A stretch of 64,000 bases of DNA. Source: Ixodes scapularis. Its lineage: Eukaryota; Arthropoda; Arachnida; Ixodida; Ixodidae. Below are positions 32,251-42,217 of the stretch, one piece after another. The notes under the pieces are model-generated. The model had not been told where the DNA came from. It saw nothing but the letters and a program-made list of their open reading frames with translations, and made no database searches. The stretch's first letter is position 1; every line of letters starts with the position of its first letter. The DNA is taken from the NCBI RefSeq assembly GCF_016920785.2, contig NW_024609837.1, positions 29,262,786 through 29,326,785 of the forward strand, in the 5' to 3' direction. The translations under genes were made by a program, and so were the position numbers.

Positions 32251-33234
32251 CAATTTTCTTTTTGTGATCTATCTAAAGTGCTACCACTGGTTGTTTTCAG
32301 TAAGTTTGGCCAACCATGTCCGGTCACCATTTCTAAATTTTAAGAAAAAAATATTTTGTATACTCAATGCCTATCAGAACAAAACCGAAACTTTTTTTTC
32401 GAAAAAAAAAAAATGTTTGTCTTTGCGGAAAAAAAATTAGAAGCACTCTCTCAGAGCGAAGCGCTTCTCACGAATTGCGCGACGTTGGCATTTCGGGCAC
32501 CTCTCCCAAAATATATGTCATGGCTACAGGTCTAGAAATATTTACTAACAAACTATGTATAAGGAGGATTGACTGAAAATATTTAGTATTAATTATTGGT
32601 GTTGTTAATTGCCAGAAACAAATCGCAAACGTGGCGCATTCTGCAAAAATACTTACATTTTATTAATTTTTGTCTCCTCATCTATAAGTACCAGAACTTT
32701 CAAACTTGGCCAGCGTGTTATCCTATATCTTGTTAATATCGCCGCATAATATGGTTGTCCTGGGTAGCAAAATAAATTTATGAGAAACCCTCAAATGATG
32801 TCATTTTAATAATTACGAGTTATAGTGAAACTCAATTTAAAGAAAAAGGCCATCTTTAACTTTTTTTAAACTCTCCCACATTGAGGCCAATGACAGGTAC
32901 TAACAGAATCTGCAAAAAAATGTTGCATTATCTTTGTGTATTTGAAGTTATAAAGCTAGAAATATGACCGAATTGAGGCTAACGCAGGCAACCATGGATG
33001 ACACATTCAATATTTTCAAAAAAGTGTAAAAATGCTCGAGGGTGGTCAGAAAGAAACCAATTGACGGCACATTGGCGGTCGTTGGTTTTGAAGAGTCGAA
33101 GAAAATCCGTACTCTCCGGGGCGACCGAGAGGCTCTCTCATGTCGCGTGCTTCGCACGGCCTGTTTTCAATAGACGGCATGTAAGGTCTTTGTGCACGTC
33201 ACGTAAAGGAAATGACGGAAGCGGCTCCCCTTAA
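32251..33234. other. No feature recognised
   Basis: AT-rich sequence with short A and T tracts. Confidence 0.5.
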
Positions 33235-33288
33235 CACATGTTTATCCCAGACGTGGACGCATCCGTCCACGTCTGGGATAAACATGTG
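33235..33288. repeat. Perfect hairpin, 25-bp arms and 4-nt loop
   Basis: The arm CACATGTTTATCCCAGACGT... (33235-33259) pairs perfectly with 33264-33288 around the loop CATC. No promoter or terminator context is evident; it may be a processed end of an inverted repeat. Confidence 0.8.
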
Positions 33289-33712
33289 GCGAGCGTGGGT
33301 GTAACCAGCGGGGCGCGCCGACCGGGTCCGAAGGTCAGGTTTCTTCCCTCCGTGCGCAGTCGCCTTCAGACGGACATTAAAAACTCAGAGCCGTTTCACA
33401 CCACGGAGCTGGAGTGCGTTTTTGAAAAGGTACCCACAGGCCATCAAACGCGAGGAGTAAATAAATACTGAAGGGTACCTGGTGTGTAAAATTGTTTTTA
33501 TAATTCTTAGTCATCAGATTTTTATGAGCTTTGTTGTGGCCGCTTTGCACGACACTGCTCACAGACGCTAGTGGAAGCGAGTCTTATTTCCGAAGTGGAT
33601 TCTTTGTTGACGCTCAAGTTCTTGATACTAGCAATTCGGGCCGCTAAGGGTTGACGCGTGTTCCCTGCCAGAAGTGCCAGGATTGAATTCTAGGCACGGG
33701 CCGGACGGAATG
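33289..33712. other. No feature recognised
   Basis: Unassigned sequence between the hairpin and the repeat-protein remnant. Confidence 0.5.
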
Positions 33713-34560
33713 TCAGTCTCTCGTTTTCATTTTCCTGACCACCTGCAGGTCAGGCCTTGGCAGGTGAATTAGTGCAACATTTGGTAATTTTGTCTTGAGC
33801 AGGTTCACCATATCTGACGCACACTTCATAGCTGATGTGGCAGGCCCCCGGAGATTGAAAAGAGTTGCATGGTTTTTGACAAGGCCTCCAATCGCATCGC
33901 AGGCGTTCTTGCCATGCCCAGTAGCTGGAAATAGCCATGTGACCGACAAGTACTTGGTATTCGGGAGCTCATGGAGTTGATAGCGGTTCGTAAAATGACT
34001 TTCCGCACCGTCGTTGACGTACGTCACATGCGCGTACATCGGAGCGACGTCCTCAAGCCACTCGCGAATTTTCGCAACGGCGTACCATGCATGGGCGGAA
34101 TCATAGATGCTGTCATCACTGATGAGGGCCCAGTTATGCGTTCCTTTTCTAGTTGTCCCCACGCATGTGAAGATCGAAACTTGCGTCTTTTGCCAGTGAT
34201 ATGACTGAACGTCTTCAGGCAATAAAACTGTCCAGTTTTCTGCGAAATCAAAATGGAGCGGGACAATACCTTTCTCTTTTTCTTGTCAGCTCTCCTTTTT
34301 CCTAGGCCGCGTACAACACTTCATCATCATCTGGAACTCCCAGGCCAGGTGCAGTAAGAGTTTTAGCTGTTGGGCATGAGCTACACTGGCCGAGGAAACA
34401 CTTCGTAGATGGAATGTCACATATCGTCAATTGACGAATGTCTTCAGCACTTCTTATTATTTCAGTGGCTTTTCCTAAGGCACAAACACTTAGATTGATG
34501 TTAGCCCAATACGTACACACGCAAACTTCGTGCCAAGATATGCACTGCACTCAGTTTCGC
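33713..34560 (-). pseudogene. Degenerate Cys-rich repeat-associated protein with NDGA and GHGK motifs
   Basis: On the minus strand an N-terminal piece (34560-34302) has a Cys cluster, TICDIPSTKCFLGQCSSCP, and stops at TAG. Further down, in another frame, comes HFDFAENWTVLLPEDVQSYH, then VTYVNDGAESHFTNRY and FPATGHGKNACDAIGGLVKN. The combination of a Cys-rich segment, DFAEN, NDGA and GHGKxxCD resembles a family of uncharacterised, multi-copy invertebrate proteins that I suspect are transposon-encoded. The spaced acidic residues could be a DDE-type site, but that is inference. At least one stop and one frame change show it is a relic. No terminal repeats were found. Confidence 0.5.
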
Positions 34561-35189
34561 CTCACTGATTAGACCTTGGTCAGCCCAATGGCCGTGTCAG
34601 GGTGAACCGCCTTAAACAACCGGAATGTTTCACAAATACACGTTGTCCCAAAACGTTTTGACACATATTTTTTTGTCTCTTCGGGCTTTGTTAGGAGCAG
34701 TTGAGTTCATCTTTAGTGTAATAATTCACTGCCGCCTGAATGTCCTCTTGACTCAGCCTCATTCTTGTGTAGGGATCAGGCTTTGACCACGCGCCGAGTG
34801 TCTCTCGGTTCTTCCTTGCTGTTTGAATCAGGTGGCGAGTTGCTGAAGGAATCATCTTTTGTATCCCTTGCTGGGAGAGATTCCTCGGGAGTAAGGTCAG
34901 GAGACGGCATCGTTCTTGGTACCCGAATCAGAAGAATCGAACGCGTATCTCAGGTCGCTGAACAACTCCGGACAGATGTTGCAGCTTTGCACGAGGCTCC
35001 AGGCTCATCCATGACTCCATGTGCTGCAGTAAGGCTTAATGAAATTTTCTTTACGAGAACGCTCTCGATCTCCCTCTTCCGCTTTGCGTGAGGCTAGCGA
35101 CAATGCGATGTCAACTCAGTGCGTGGTTTGAGAGGTGACATTTTTTCGACATCTTGTAAACCCTGAGATGGGGAACGATAAAAAAAAAA
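34561..35189. other. No supported gene
   Basis: Possibly the 5' continuation of the repeat-associated protein above on the minus strand, but no motif is clear. Confidence 0.4.
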
Positions 35190-35635
35190 AACGGACGAAC
35201 ACAACAAAATCTCAAACGCAGCTGAATTTTATTGATATGAGTACACCAATAAATAGACTTTCAGACAAAAGGAAAAGAGAAATGGCAAAAAGAACTCAAA
35301 AGCATAAACAATTGAGACGACCAACGAGTTCGCCCCAGACAGCCTGAGCCACTCCCCGGCTCCAGCACTTTCGGAAAGGGAGCCGACCACCCGAACAACA
35401 ACCCCAAGGTCAACACGGAAGGCGACCTTCAAAACGCTAAAGCCTAATCTCCATTTCCTACTTCCAAGCAAAAGCTTCCCGATTTTCTTTCCCCTCCCCC
35501 CCCCCTTCAAGTTTAGAAAGCCCCCTCACACGAGCAAAAAATCTTTCATCCGGTCACTGATAATCAAGAACGGCTGGCTCACACAATCCCCCGCTCGCGA
35601 ATGCACAAAGTCTCCTTAATTAGCCTTCTAAACAA

Positions 35636-36071
35636 TTATTTTTCGTTACACAGAACGGAAGTTTCATCCCAAAGGGGGGAACCAAATTTACAAGAACTAA
35701 CATGATTTGCCAACTCAGAACTCTGGGCCCTATTCTTTACACTCCTTTTATGTTCCGTAAGACGGTCATTCAAACAACGCCCTGTCTGACCAACATAACA
35801 CAATCCGCAGTCAAAGGGGATCTTGTAGACCACCTCTGTGACACAGGAGACTGAGGGATCTCTGTGTTTTTTCCCGCAACATCCCACACGTCTGAAGGCA
35901 AATGGGGTGAGCTTGTCTAAACGAAAGTCCGTCTTAAAAATAACATTTACGTTAAAGTTTGCATTCAAAGCTTTTAGGCTATGAGAAGAACCATGAAAAT
36001 AAGGAATCACAGCAAAGGTTCCACCTTGAACCCTCTTAGCGGTCACCGATGTGCGTACAAGTAGTCTACGT
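35636..36071 (-). pseudogene. Penelope GIY-YIG endonuclease domain
   Basis: The frame contains the linker (SSHSLKALNANFNVNVIF ... CCGKKHRDP) and the catalytic block YKIPFDCGLCYVGQTGRCLN followed by DRLTEHKRSV. CYVGQTGR stands for the GIY-YIG core, and the Arg and Glu positions are retained. This domain nicks target DNA for Penelope integration. The frame ends shortly after the domain (TSVLCNEK). The region is detached from its RT by the LTR insertion upstream. Confidence 0.8.
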
Positions 36072-36628
36072 TGTGGTTCTCCTTAGGGCCACTGCCTTTG
36101 GGAGTACCACGTTCGCGGCGAGACGCTCTACCGCGAAGCGGGTTCGTACTCGCGTGGCATGCTGCTCGTTGAGTGCAAACAGACACCAGTCACGTTGGTA
36201 ACGGGGATAAACTGTTTATTTACAATGAAACAAATAACAACAACACAGCGGCTATGAGCTGGTGAACGCCGTCGGTGTGGAGATCGCCCACGGCCGAACG
36301 GTCGTTCACAAAGGTACAAAGTACGGGGTAAACGCTCACCGGTGCGCCGGAAGGGTCCCCGTTGTCGCCGCCGCCGAATCCCAGGAAGAAGAGAGCGGAG
36401 AACTGTTGTCCGCTGGTTTTAAGATAACGGCGGGGGCGAAGTGGCCAATCAAGGAGCGACACGTCGATCTCCTTTGTGCGGGGGTTCGCTACGGAAATCG
36501 CCCCAAGGAGGGAGAGGAGGAAGCCACTCACAGTGCTAAGCAGCGCCACCTCTCGCTACGCCAGCGCGGCCGCCACGGCGCGCCAAAACGCTGACGCGAC
36601 AGAATGTTGAGGGATCACAATCCCCACA
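36072..36628 (-). repeat. Complete (3') LTR of the chimeric element
   Basis: 557 bp, TGTGGGG to CCACA on the minus strand. AATAAA on the minus strand near 36220. It shares 256 bp with 37099-37354 at about six differences. Confidence 0.85.
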
Positions 36629-36759
36629 CTCTCCCCTCCTTAGCCAATAGTCACCCGCAAACGGGTGAACCAACACAAGCACACAACAAGACTAAAATAA
36701 TAAAAAAAAAAAGAAAAAGGCGGCTGGAACTACACGGGAAACAACAGCCCGGCTCATAG

Positions 36760-37098
36760 GTCCATGCTCCAAAAGCTCGTCCAACGGTCCCTCACCAGCG
36801 GTACAGCTCCCAGCTGCAGTCGATCGGCTGCGTCAACACGTGACCGCCGCGCACGTGGCGGATCACCTTCTAAGCGCACAGGCCGGGGTAGGGCGTCGAG
36901 CCCAAGGTGACGAATGTCCCACAGCAGTATTCCGACAGCCCAGACGTTGGACTTGAAGGGCGCCCTTGGACTTTTGGCGGTAGACGTCCGCCTCGGGGTC
37001 CCAGTGCTCCTGGAGAGCTCGAAGTCGGCAACGCAGCAGCCGTGTCCGTCGACGAGCTCGTTCCGGGCGAGCAGGTCCCGGAGGATTATCCCTCGGCT
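36760..37098 (-). pseudogene. Captured tyrosine-kinase catalytic fragment
   Basis: Three reading frames together show the core of a tyrosine kinase in the right order: LRDLLARNELVDG (catalytic loop, with the HRD His replaced), VADFELSRS (DFG position, Gly changed to Glu), DPEADVYRQKSKGAL (activation loop with Tyr), FKSNVWAVGILLWDI (subdomain IX), VTLGSTPYPGL, VIRHVRGGHVLTQPIDCSWE and LVRDRW. RDLxARN and TLGxTPYPG are tyrosine-kinase signatures. The segment starts mid-domain and has at least two frame changes and internal stops, so it encodes no working kinase. It lies between LTR sequences with no introns visible, suggesting capture from a spliced or partial transcript. The parent receptor cannot be named. 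Confidence 0.8.
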
Positions 37099-37354
37099 GC
37101 CGAATCCCAGGAAGAAGAGAGTGGAGAACTGTTGTCCGCTGGTTTTAAGATAACGGCGGGGGCGAAGTGGCCAATCAAGGAGCGACACGTCGATCTCCTT
37201 TGTGCGGGGGTTCGATACGGAAATCGCCCCAAGGGGGGAGAGGAGGAAGCCACTCACAGTGGTAAGCAGCGCCACCCCTCGCTACGCCAGCGCGGCCGCC
37301 ACGGCGCGCCAAAACGCTGACGCGACAGAATGTTGAGGGATCACGATCCCCACA
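37099..37354 (-). repeat. Partial (5') LTR of the chimeric element
   Basis: It holds the first 256 bp of the LTR on the minus strand. Identity to the complete LTR ends at GATTCGGC, where kinase sequence begins. Confidence 0.85.
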
Positions 37355-37377
37355 ACGTGCACTAGAAACAATAAAAT

Positions 37378-37961
37378 CTAAACTATAATCCGCCGACAGT
37401 AGACATTCGATTTGAACGCCGAACGCGTTCGTAACACATGAAAACAAGATTTCTTCAGTGCACTGCCAATTAGTGATCTGCCCCCCCCCCCCCCCTCCCC
37501 CGTTTTAACATGTTTAGAATGAGCACTCCATCTAGAAAGAACCCTCTTCACGCTTTCCCTCCCATGAGACCAGCAAATCCCCTTTTTATTCAATAGTTGC
37601 AAGTCCAAAAACTGTAACTTTCTATCTTTCGCTGACTCAGAGGTGAATTTCAATTCCCGTGCAGCGGTAAAATAAGGTCATGGATCTCAGTAGCAGAAAG
37701 CTGATTCGGAGCACAAACCAAGATGTCATCAACAAACCTCCGAACCAAAACCCCTTCAACACCCAAAGAGCCAACAAAATCTGCTATTTTCTTGTCAAGA
37801 GTATTAAGATAAAACTCAGTCAACACTGTAGCCACCGCCGAACCAATGCACCCACCTTTCCGCTGTATATAACAGTCGCCATTAAAGTTAAGCACAGTTG
37901 CCGTCGATAGCACGTCAGAAGTTCCAGCACCGCATCTACCGAGATACTGTCTGGAGGTCAC
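37378..37961 (-). pseudogene. Penelope reverse transcriptase fragment
   Basis: The minus-strand frame reads QRKGGCIGSAVATVLTEFYL, then RRFVDDILVCAPN, where FVDD is the catalytic box, then SAKDRKLQFLDLQLLNKKG and KRVLSRWSAHSKHVK typical of the RT thumb and linker of Penelope elements. A frame change occurs between the two parts near 37652. A C run at 37482-37495 may have slipped. The fingers domain is missing upstream of the palindrome at 37951. Confidence 0.8.
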
Positions 37962-37984
37962 TCGTATATATGAGTGACCTCCAG
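37951..37984. repeat. 13-bp-arm palindrome at the Penelope 5' break
   Basis: CTGGAGGTCACTC and GAGTGACCTCCAG flank GTATATAT. It sits where recognisable RT sequence stops, so it may mark a rearrangement junction. Confidence 0.7.
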
Positions 37985-37990
37985 ATGGAT

Positions 37991-38488
37991 GTGAGCTGCT
38001 TTGGGCTCTGCCTAAGGAAGAAGTTTGTGGATCCCAGCCTTTTCGGCTATCTGACTCAGCAGAATCTCCCTTGGCGGCACCAGAAGCGGATCATAAAGGC
38101 CTCTCGGAATGTGGCAGGTCAAAAACAAATGTGGCAAGCAGCAAAAAAAAAAAATAAAAAAAAGGCGATGTCGGGGTGCACGTTTTGAAGGGCTAACCAC
38201 CATATATCTATTTCATATTTCCTTCACTATACAGTAAATCATTTTCATTATCACTGTAACAATAAGTTGGGGGACGCGTACCAAGTATAAGGTGCGCGTT
38301 CTTTCCAAATCCAGTTGCAAACGAAGTGACATTTTAATCCATTGAAATGATATTTCGAGCATCGTTTCATTTATGTCGGTTGAAATTCTTAATAATTATT
38401 CAGCATTGTTAAAACCTCACTTTTGCGCAACGCAAAAAAATTACACGAGTACAGTTAAGACTGCTTACGTGTGGGAAGGCGAATGTCA
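37991..38488. other. No feature recognised
   Basis: AT-rich, no coding signature. Confidence 0.5.
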
Positions 38489-38489
38489 C

Positions 38490-39140
38490 TCAAGGACGAC
38501 GTCTAGGACAGGGTGTAAGATAGACAGGTGGGGAAACGGCCCATAGAAACCTACCGCAGCGCCTTGACCGGATTGTGTACTCTTCTGCTTGCGGGTACCC
38601 CCAACTTGCGACAGATGGCGCTGCGGCGAGAAGAAAAAAATTCGAATCAAGTTTGCATAGAACTTTATGGGAGAGTGCGCAAAATAAACCGAGAGCACGA
38701 CAGTCCTCCAATGAAAATCCACGAGAAACCTTCTCCGTCAGTTTAGCCGGTCGCCACCGTTCGCCCTCCCGGACTGAGAGTTCGCGGTGCTCCACATAGA
38801 TGGCGCCACAGAAAAAGAGAAAACCGAAAGGGACACAATCCGGTCGCTCATTTGGCTCTCGTTTCCCCACCTGTCTGTCTTACACCCTGGTCTAGGACGA
38901 CCTCTACGACGACCTTGAGGACCACCTTAATGACGACGTCAAGGACGACATCTAGGACGACGTCGTGAACGATGCATAGAGGACGACGCCTAAGACAACC
39001 TTTAGGACGACGTGAAGAACGACGTCTCGGACGACTTATAGGACCACCTCTAGGACGACCTCTAGAAAGGCGTCAACCGTCAAGAAAGACGTCTATGACA
39101 ATTTCTAGGACGACCTCTAGGACGACGTCGAGAACGATGC
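38490..39140. repeat. GACGTC-rich minisatellite (AGGACGACSTCT)n, interrupted by a MITE
   Basis: Degenerate 12-mers of the form AGGACGACGTCT or AGGACGACCTCT run through 38490-38508 and 38890-39140. Related arrays lie at 39843-39905, 42500-42700 and 42885-43010. Because 12 is divisible by three, the array gives long repetitive frames (LEVVLDVV on the minus strand) that are not genes. Confidence 0.85.
38509..38889. mobile_element. hAT-type MITE with 8-bp target duplication
   Basis: 381 bp. The terminal inverted repeats are 30 bp with one mismatch, beginning CAGGGTGTAAGATAGACAGG. GTCTAGGA occurs exactly at both edges (38501-38508 and 38890-38897). CAGGG ends with an 8-bp duplication mark a hAT element. 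No transposase. Confidence 0.9.
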
Positions 39141-39279
39141 CTAGACGAGGATACTTAAGGAGGCTGTGGCGTATTTGCCGTAGATGTACACGCGGCCGCC
39201 TCACAGTCCATCGCACAAAGCACAGAATGAGCACAGATGAAGTCCTAAGCGCGCCTTTTGCAAACGGCGCTCCAGCGGT

Positions 39280-39345
39280 GACATCGCGCTGATGACGTGT
39301 GATCACGCTTGATGACATCACGCTTATGACGCGAGATGACATATT
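39280..39345. repeat. TGATGACRTCACG-like words
   Basis: Short, partly palindromic repeats of TGATGAC, GTGATCACGC and TGACATCACGC. Simple degenerate sequence next to the following array. Confidence 0.4.
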
Positions 39346-39418
39346 TTAGAGCGCAGCTCTTAGGCGCCCGTTTCCGGCTTGAGCGGCGTCGAGGTCGCCG
39401 TCGGCGTCGGCGTAACCA

Positions 39419-39640
39419 AGGTCACCCCAAGGTCAGCGATCCCCCAAGGTCACCCAAGGTCCCGTGACCCCCCAGGTCACGTGACCCCTCCCAAGGTCAC
39501 CTCGAGGTCGCGTATCCCCCAAGGTGACACCCACGTGACCCCCCCCACGGTCACGTGATCCCCTCCCCCCGAAGTCACGTGACACCCCCCCGAGGTCATG
39601 TGACCCCCTCCCCCCGAGGTCAGGTGACCCCCCCGGAGCA
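39419..39640. repeat. AGGTCACGTGACCCC array
   Basis: About a dozen degenerate units of 16-25 bp carry AGGTCA, several as GGTCACGTGACC with an E-box (CACGTG), separated by C-rich spacers. AGGTCA is the nuclear-receptor half-site. Regulatory use is not shown; the C-rich minisatellite explanation is simpler. Confidence 0.7.
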
Positions 39641-39842
39641 TATTAAAGAATGAGGGGAGGAGGAGGAGAACGAGGAGGAGGAGGGGTTTACGCTCCCCTC
39701 AGTACCTCTTCCTCCTCCTCCTCAAGAGCTGCGCTCCAATTCGGCGTTACAGGGAGTTGTAAACGGCTTTTTTTATTGCCATCTTTCGCGAAAGCCTACT
39801 ATGCCTACAACCCTTGTTTTTCACGTATTGTGACAAGTGGGG

Positions 39843-39905
39843 TCGTCCTAGAGGTCTAGGACAGCTTCTACGACGACCGCAAGGACGACGCCAAGGACAG
39901 TGTCG
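39843..39905. repeat. GACGTC-type minisatellite remnant
   Basis: Same degenerate AGGACGAC words as at 38490-39140. It shows that the array extends on both sides of the AGGTCA block. Confidence 0.6.
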
Positions 39906-40680
39906 TCCTTCAGCATAGGTTTGAGCGGCGCGTATCCGCGCAATCGCATTTTTGTGGCCATTTGCTCTGAATTCTCGCTCAATGGGGCAAGTAAGGGTTT
40001 CGCCTTAAAAGTAAAATTTCAGAGAGCTTGTAGATCAAAACAATAATAAAAGCCGAAGTTGCGTCAGCAGCTTGCTTACTATTTTTTCGCCTCTTGGCCG
40101 CAATCACAAACTGACAGAAGTAAAGAAGCTGCGACCTATTTACAACGTCTAACATATAAAACAGTAATTATCTGGCTTGATAGGATATCCAGAAAGGTAA
40201 ATATTTGCCTAGATTTAGAAAAGTTTTGTAACGTAACTAAAACACGAATGCTGCAATTGTCAGGTCCAGTTTCAGTGTATTCATTTCTAAACGGCCTAAT
40301 TCAATGTAACGCGAAAAAAAAAATCTCAAAAGCAGAAACGTGCATTAATTTTAATTCAAAATATGACATTTTTTGTAGATATAATACACCTGAAATTCAA
40401 GCACTACGAGAAAAGAGGGGGCTGACTGCTGAGTCATGAGGTCAAATATTTTGCTCTGTGTGATCTTCATCTATCAGCTTACCGGTACGTAGAGTTATAC
40501 ACAGTAACTAAATTATTTTGTGCTGGTCAGACAACAGTTTTTGTTACATACCAAAACTTAAATACTTGCCTGCAACAGGACTGCAGGGTAAAAAAATCAA
40601 GGTGTGACTTTCGAAGGGAAGTCACTTCAAAGTGACTTCGCTTCAGGAAGAATAACGATCTTCAAAATAACTTCCTTGAT
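39906..40680. other. No supported gene
   Basis: An open frame of 126 codons at 40059-40439 has no recognised motif. Composition is AT-rich. Confidence 0.45.
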
Positions 40681-40683
40681 TGT

Positions 40684-40714
<31 letters not shown>

Positions 40715-40751
40715 GGAGGGAGGAAGGGAAGGGGAGGGGGGGGGGGGGGGT
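40681..40751. repeat. (TG)n and poly-G microsatellite
   Basis: TG dinucleotides, then G runs broken by A and T. Length is likely to be unreliable in assembly. Confidence 0.85.
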
Positions 40752-41210
40752 GGCGAGCGAGATAAAGCACAATTTAACTTTCGAAAGTATTTTGCTGGCT
40801 AGTGCTTGGAAACCATGATTTGTTATGGTTTATATATATTTTTTAATATAATATTTATTAGGTCTCTAAAATACATCTAGCTAATCATACCGCACTGTTT
40901 TCAAATGAAAATGCATTCTAATTAATGTTGCATTGGCTTTATGTTGTGTTCGTAGCATTGCCCGAGGTAAAATGTTTTTCAATATTTAAACGCCAGTTCC
41001 TTGCAAGGTAGAGAGTAGAGTTATTTGTATAGCGGTGCTTTTTTCTACATCGAAATTTTTTTCCATCTGAGGCCTAACAAACTATTTAGAGCGGAGACTT
41101 CGGCCATACGGTAAAATGTTTAAGTTCGTGTAAGATATTTTTCATAAATCAAATTTAGTAGACGCGTTTGCTGTAAACAGTTTTTGTGAATCCGTAATCA
41201 AAAGTATCCC
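40752..41210. other. No feature recognised
   Basis: AT-rich and unassigned. Confidence 0.5.
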
Positions 41211-41343
41211 CATTGAATTAAAACGAAAGAAACACAAAAGAGGACGAAACAGACGACACAGCTTTCGACTTGCAACTGTTGCAAGTCGAAAGCTGTGTCG
41301 TCTGTTTCGTCCTCTTTTGTGTTTCTTTCGTTTTAATTCAATG
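41211..41343. repeat. Perfect 133-bp palindrome (66-bp arms, 1-nt centre)
   Basis: The left arm 41211-41276 and right arm 41278-41343 are exact inverse complements around T41277. Inside are GGACGAAACAGACG and CGACTTGCAAC, words similar to the Penelope end at 54531-54575. A one-base centre is unstable in cells, so either it is very young or it is a library or assembly artefact. Confidence 0.9.
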
Positions 41344-41387
41344 TAGATTACCAACACGCTCAAGTCTATAAAAGTATCCCCCCCCCC

Positions 41388-41419
<32 letters not shown>

Positions 41420-41643
41420 TTCGAAAAAACACAAACCCTGGAAACACGGAGCCCTTCTTATAAGATAAACTTGCTGTAGTCGGTGACAGATTAATAGTTC
41501 AGAAAAAACTCCTCCCCCACCACTTTCCACTGGAGCAAAAGGAACGCAGAAGAGGAGGCGACCTCCTCTCCAGCGTTTGCTCTGCCAAAGTGGAAAGAGG
41601 TAAGAGGAGCTTTCCCTGAACTCTTAATTTGTCAGAGAGTTAA

Positions 41644-42128
41644 GTAGATCTCCATAATGATACCCCCAGACTAGGAAAAAATTAGGAAAAATGGGCAACC
41701 ACTCACAGCTCCAAAACACAGCTACTGCTTTTACTTCACGAAGTCACATTTACACAATCGAGGTTATGCTAACACTTCTTCACAATTAATATTTTTCCTC
41801 ACTCCCCAGTTTATTATTATGGAGTTAAAAATATAAAATAGCGCAAAAAGACAGGGGCACGAATTAAACAGGACAAGCGCTATCTTGTTTACTTCGTGTC
41901 CCTGTCTTTTTTGCGCTACTTTCTATTTATATAACTCCATAATATTAAACTGGGGAGTGAGGAAAAAAATTAATTGCGAAGAGGTGTTGGTGTAACCTTC
42001 GGTGATTGTGGACGATTGTGTAAATGTGACTTTGTGAAGTAAAAGCAGTAGCTGTGTTTTTAAACTGTGAGTGGTTGCCAGTTTTTCTTAATTTTTTTCC
42101 GAGTCTGGGGGCATCATTATGGAGATGA
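41644..42128. repeat. Large foldback, arms about 235 bp
   Basis: Left (about 41644-41885) and right (about 41889-42128) arms pair along most of their length: CACTCACAGCT...AAAACACAGCTACTGCTTTT against its inverse, and ACTCCCCAGTTTATTATTATGG against its inverse. The centre is ACAGGACAAGCGCTATCTTG. The arms differ at scattered positions, so the structure is older than the perfect palindrome nearby. Origin possibly from Penelope ends. Confidence 0.75.
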
Positions 42129-42217
42129 ACAAAATATCCCAGCAACGTACATTACTTGGTTATTGAGGTAGTTCACATCTGAGATTGCGTTTCTTTTTCT
42201 GATTTCGTCGTTTACTA

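Larger units (their letters stand above)
36072..37354 (-). mobile_element. Short LTR element carrying a tyrosine-kinase fragment
   Basis: Read on the minus strand it starts TGTGGGGATCGTGATCCC (37354) and ends GGAGAACCACA (36072). ACGT flanks both sides (36068-36071 and 37355-37358). The full downstream LTR is 557 bp. Upstream there is only the first 256 bp of the LTR (37354-37099), which then changes abruptly into kinase sequence. A polypurine tract (AAGGAGGGGAGAG) precedes the full LTR. No gag, pol or PBS is present. It is a defective chimeric element that was itself mobilised, since it has clean ends and a target duplication. Confidence 0.8.
35190..37990 (-). mobile_element. Penelope-like element 1, interrupted by an LTR element
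   Basis: The minus-strand order is RT (37961-37378), insertion (37354-36072), then GIY-YIG endonuclease (36071-35636) and a 3' region to about 35190. That end is marked by GTTCGTCCG plus a T tract on the minus strand, a word pattern shared with the Penelope end at 54531-54560. RT followed by a C-terminal GIY-YIG is the standard layout of endonuclease-positive Penelope elements. The N-terminal half is missing or unrecognised. The insertion is flanked by ACGT. Confidence 0.8.
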
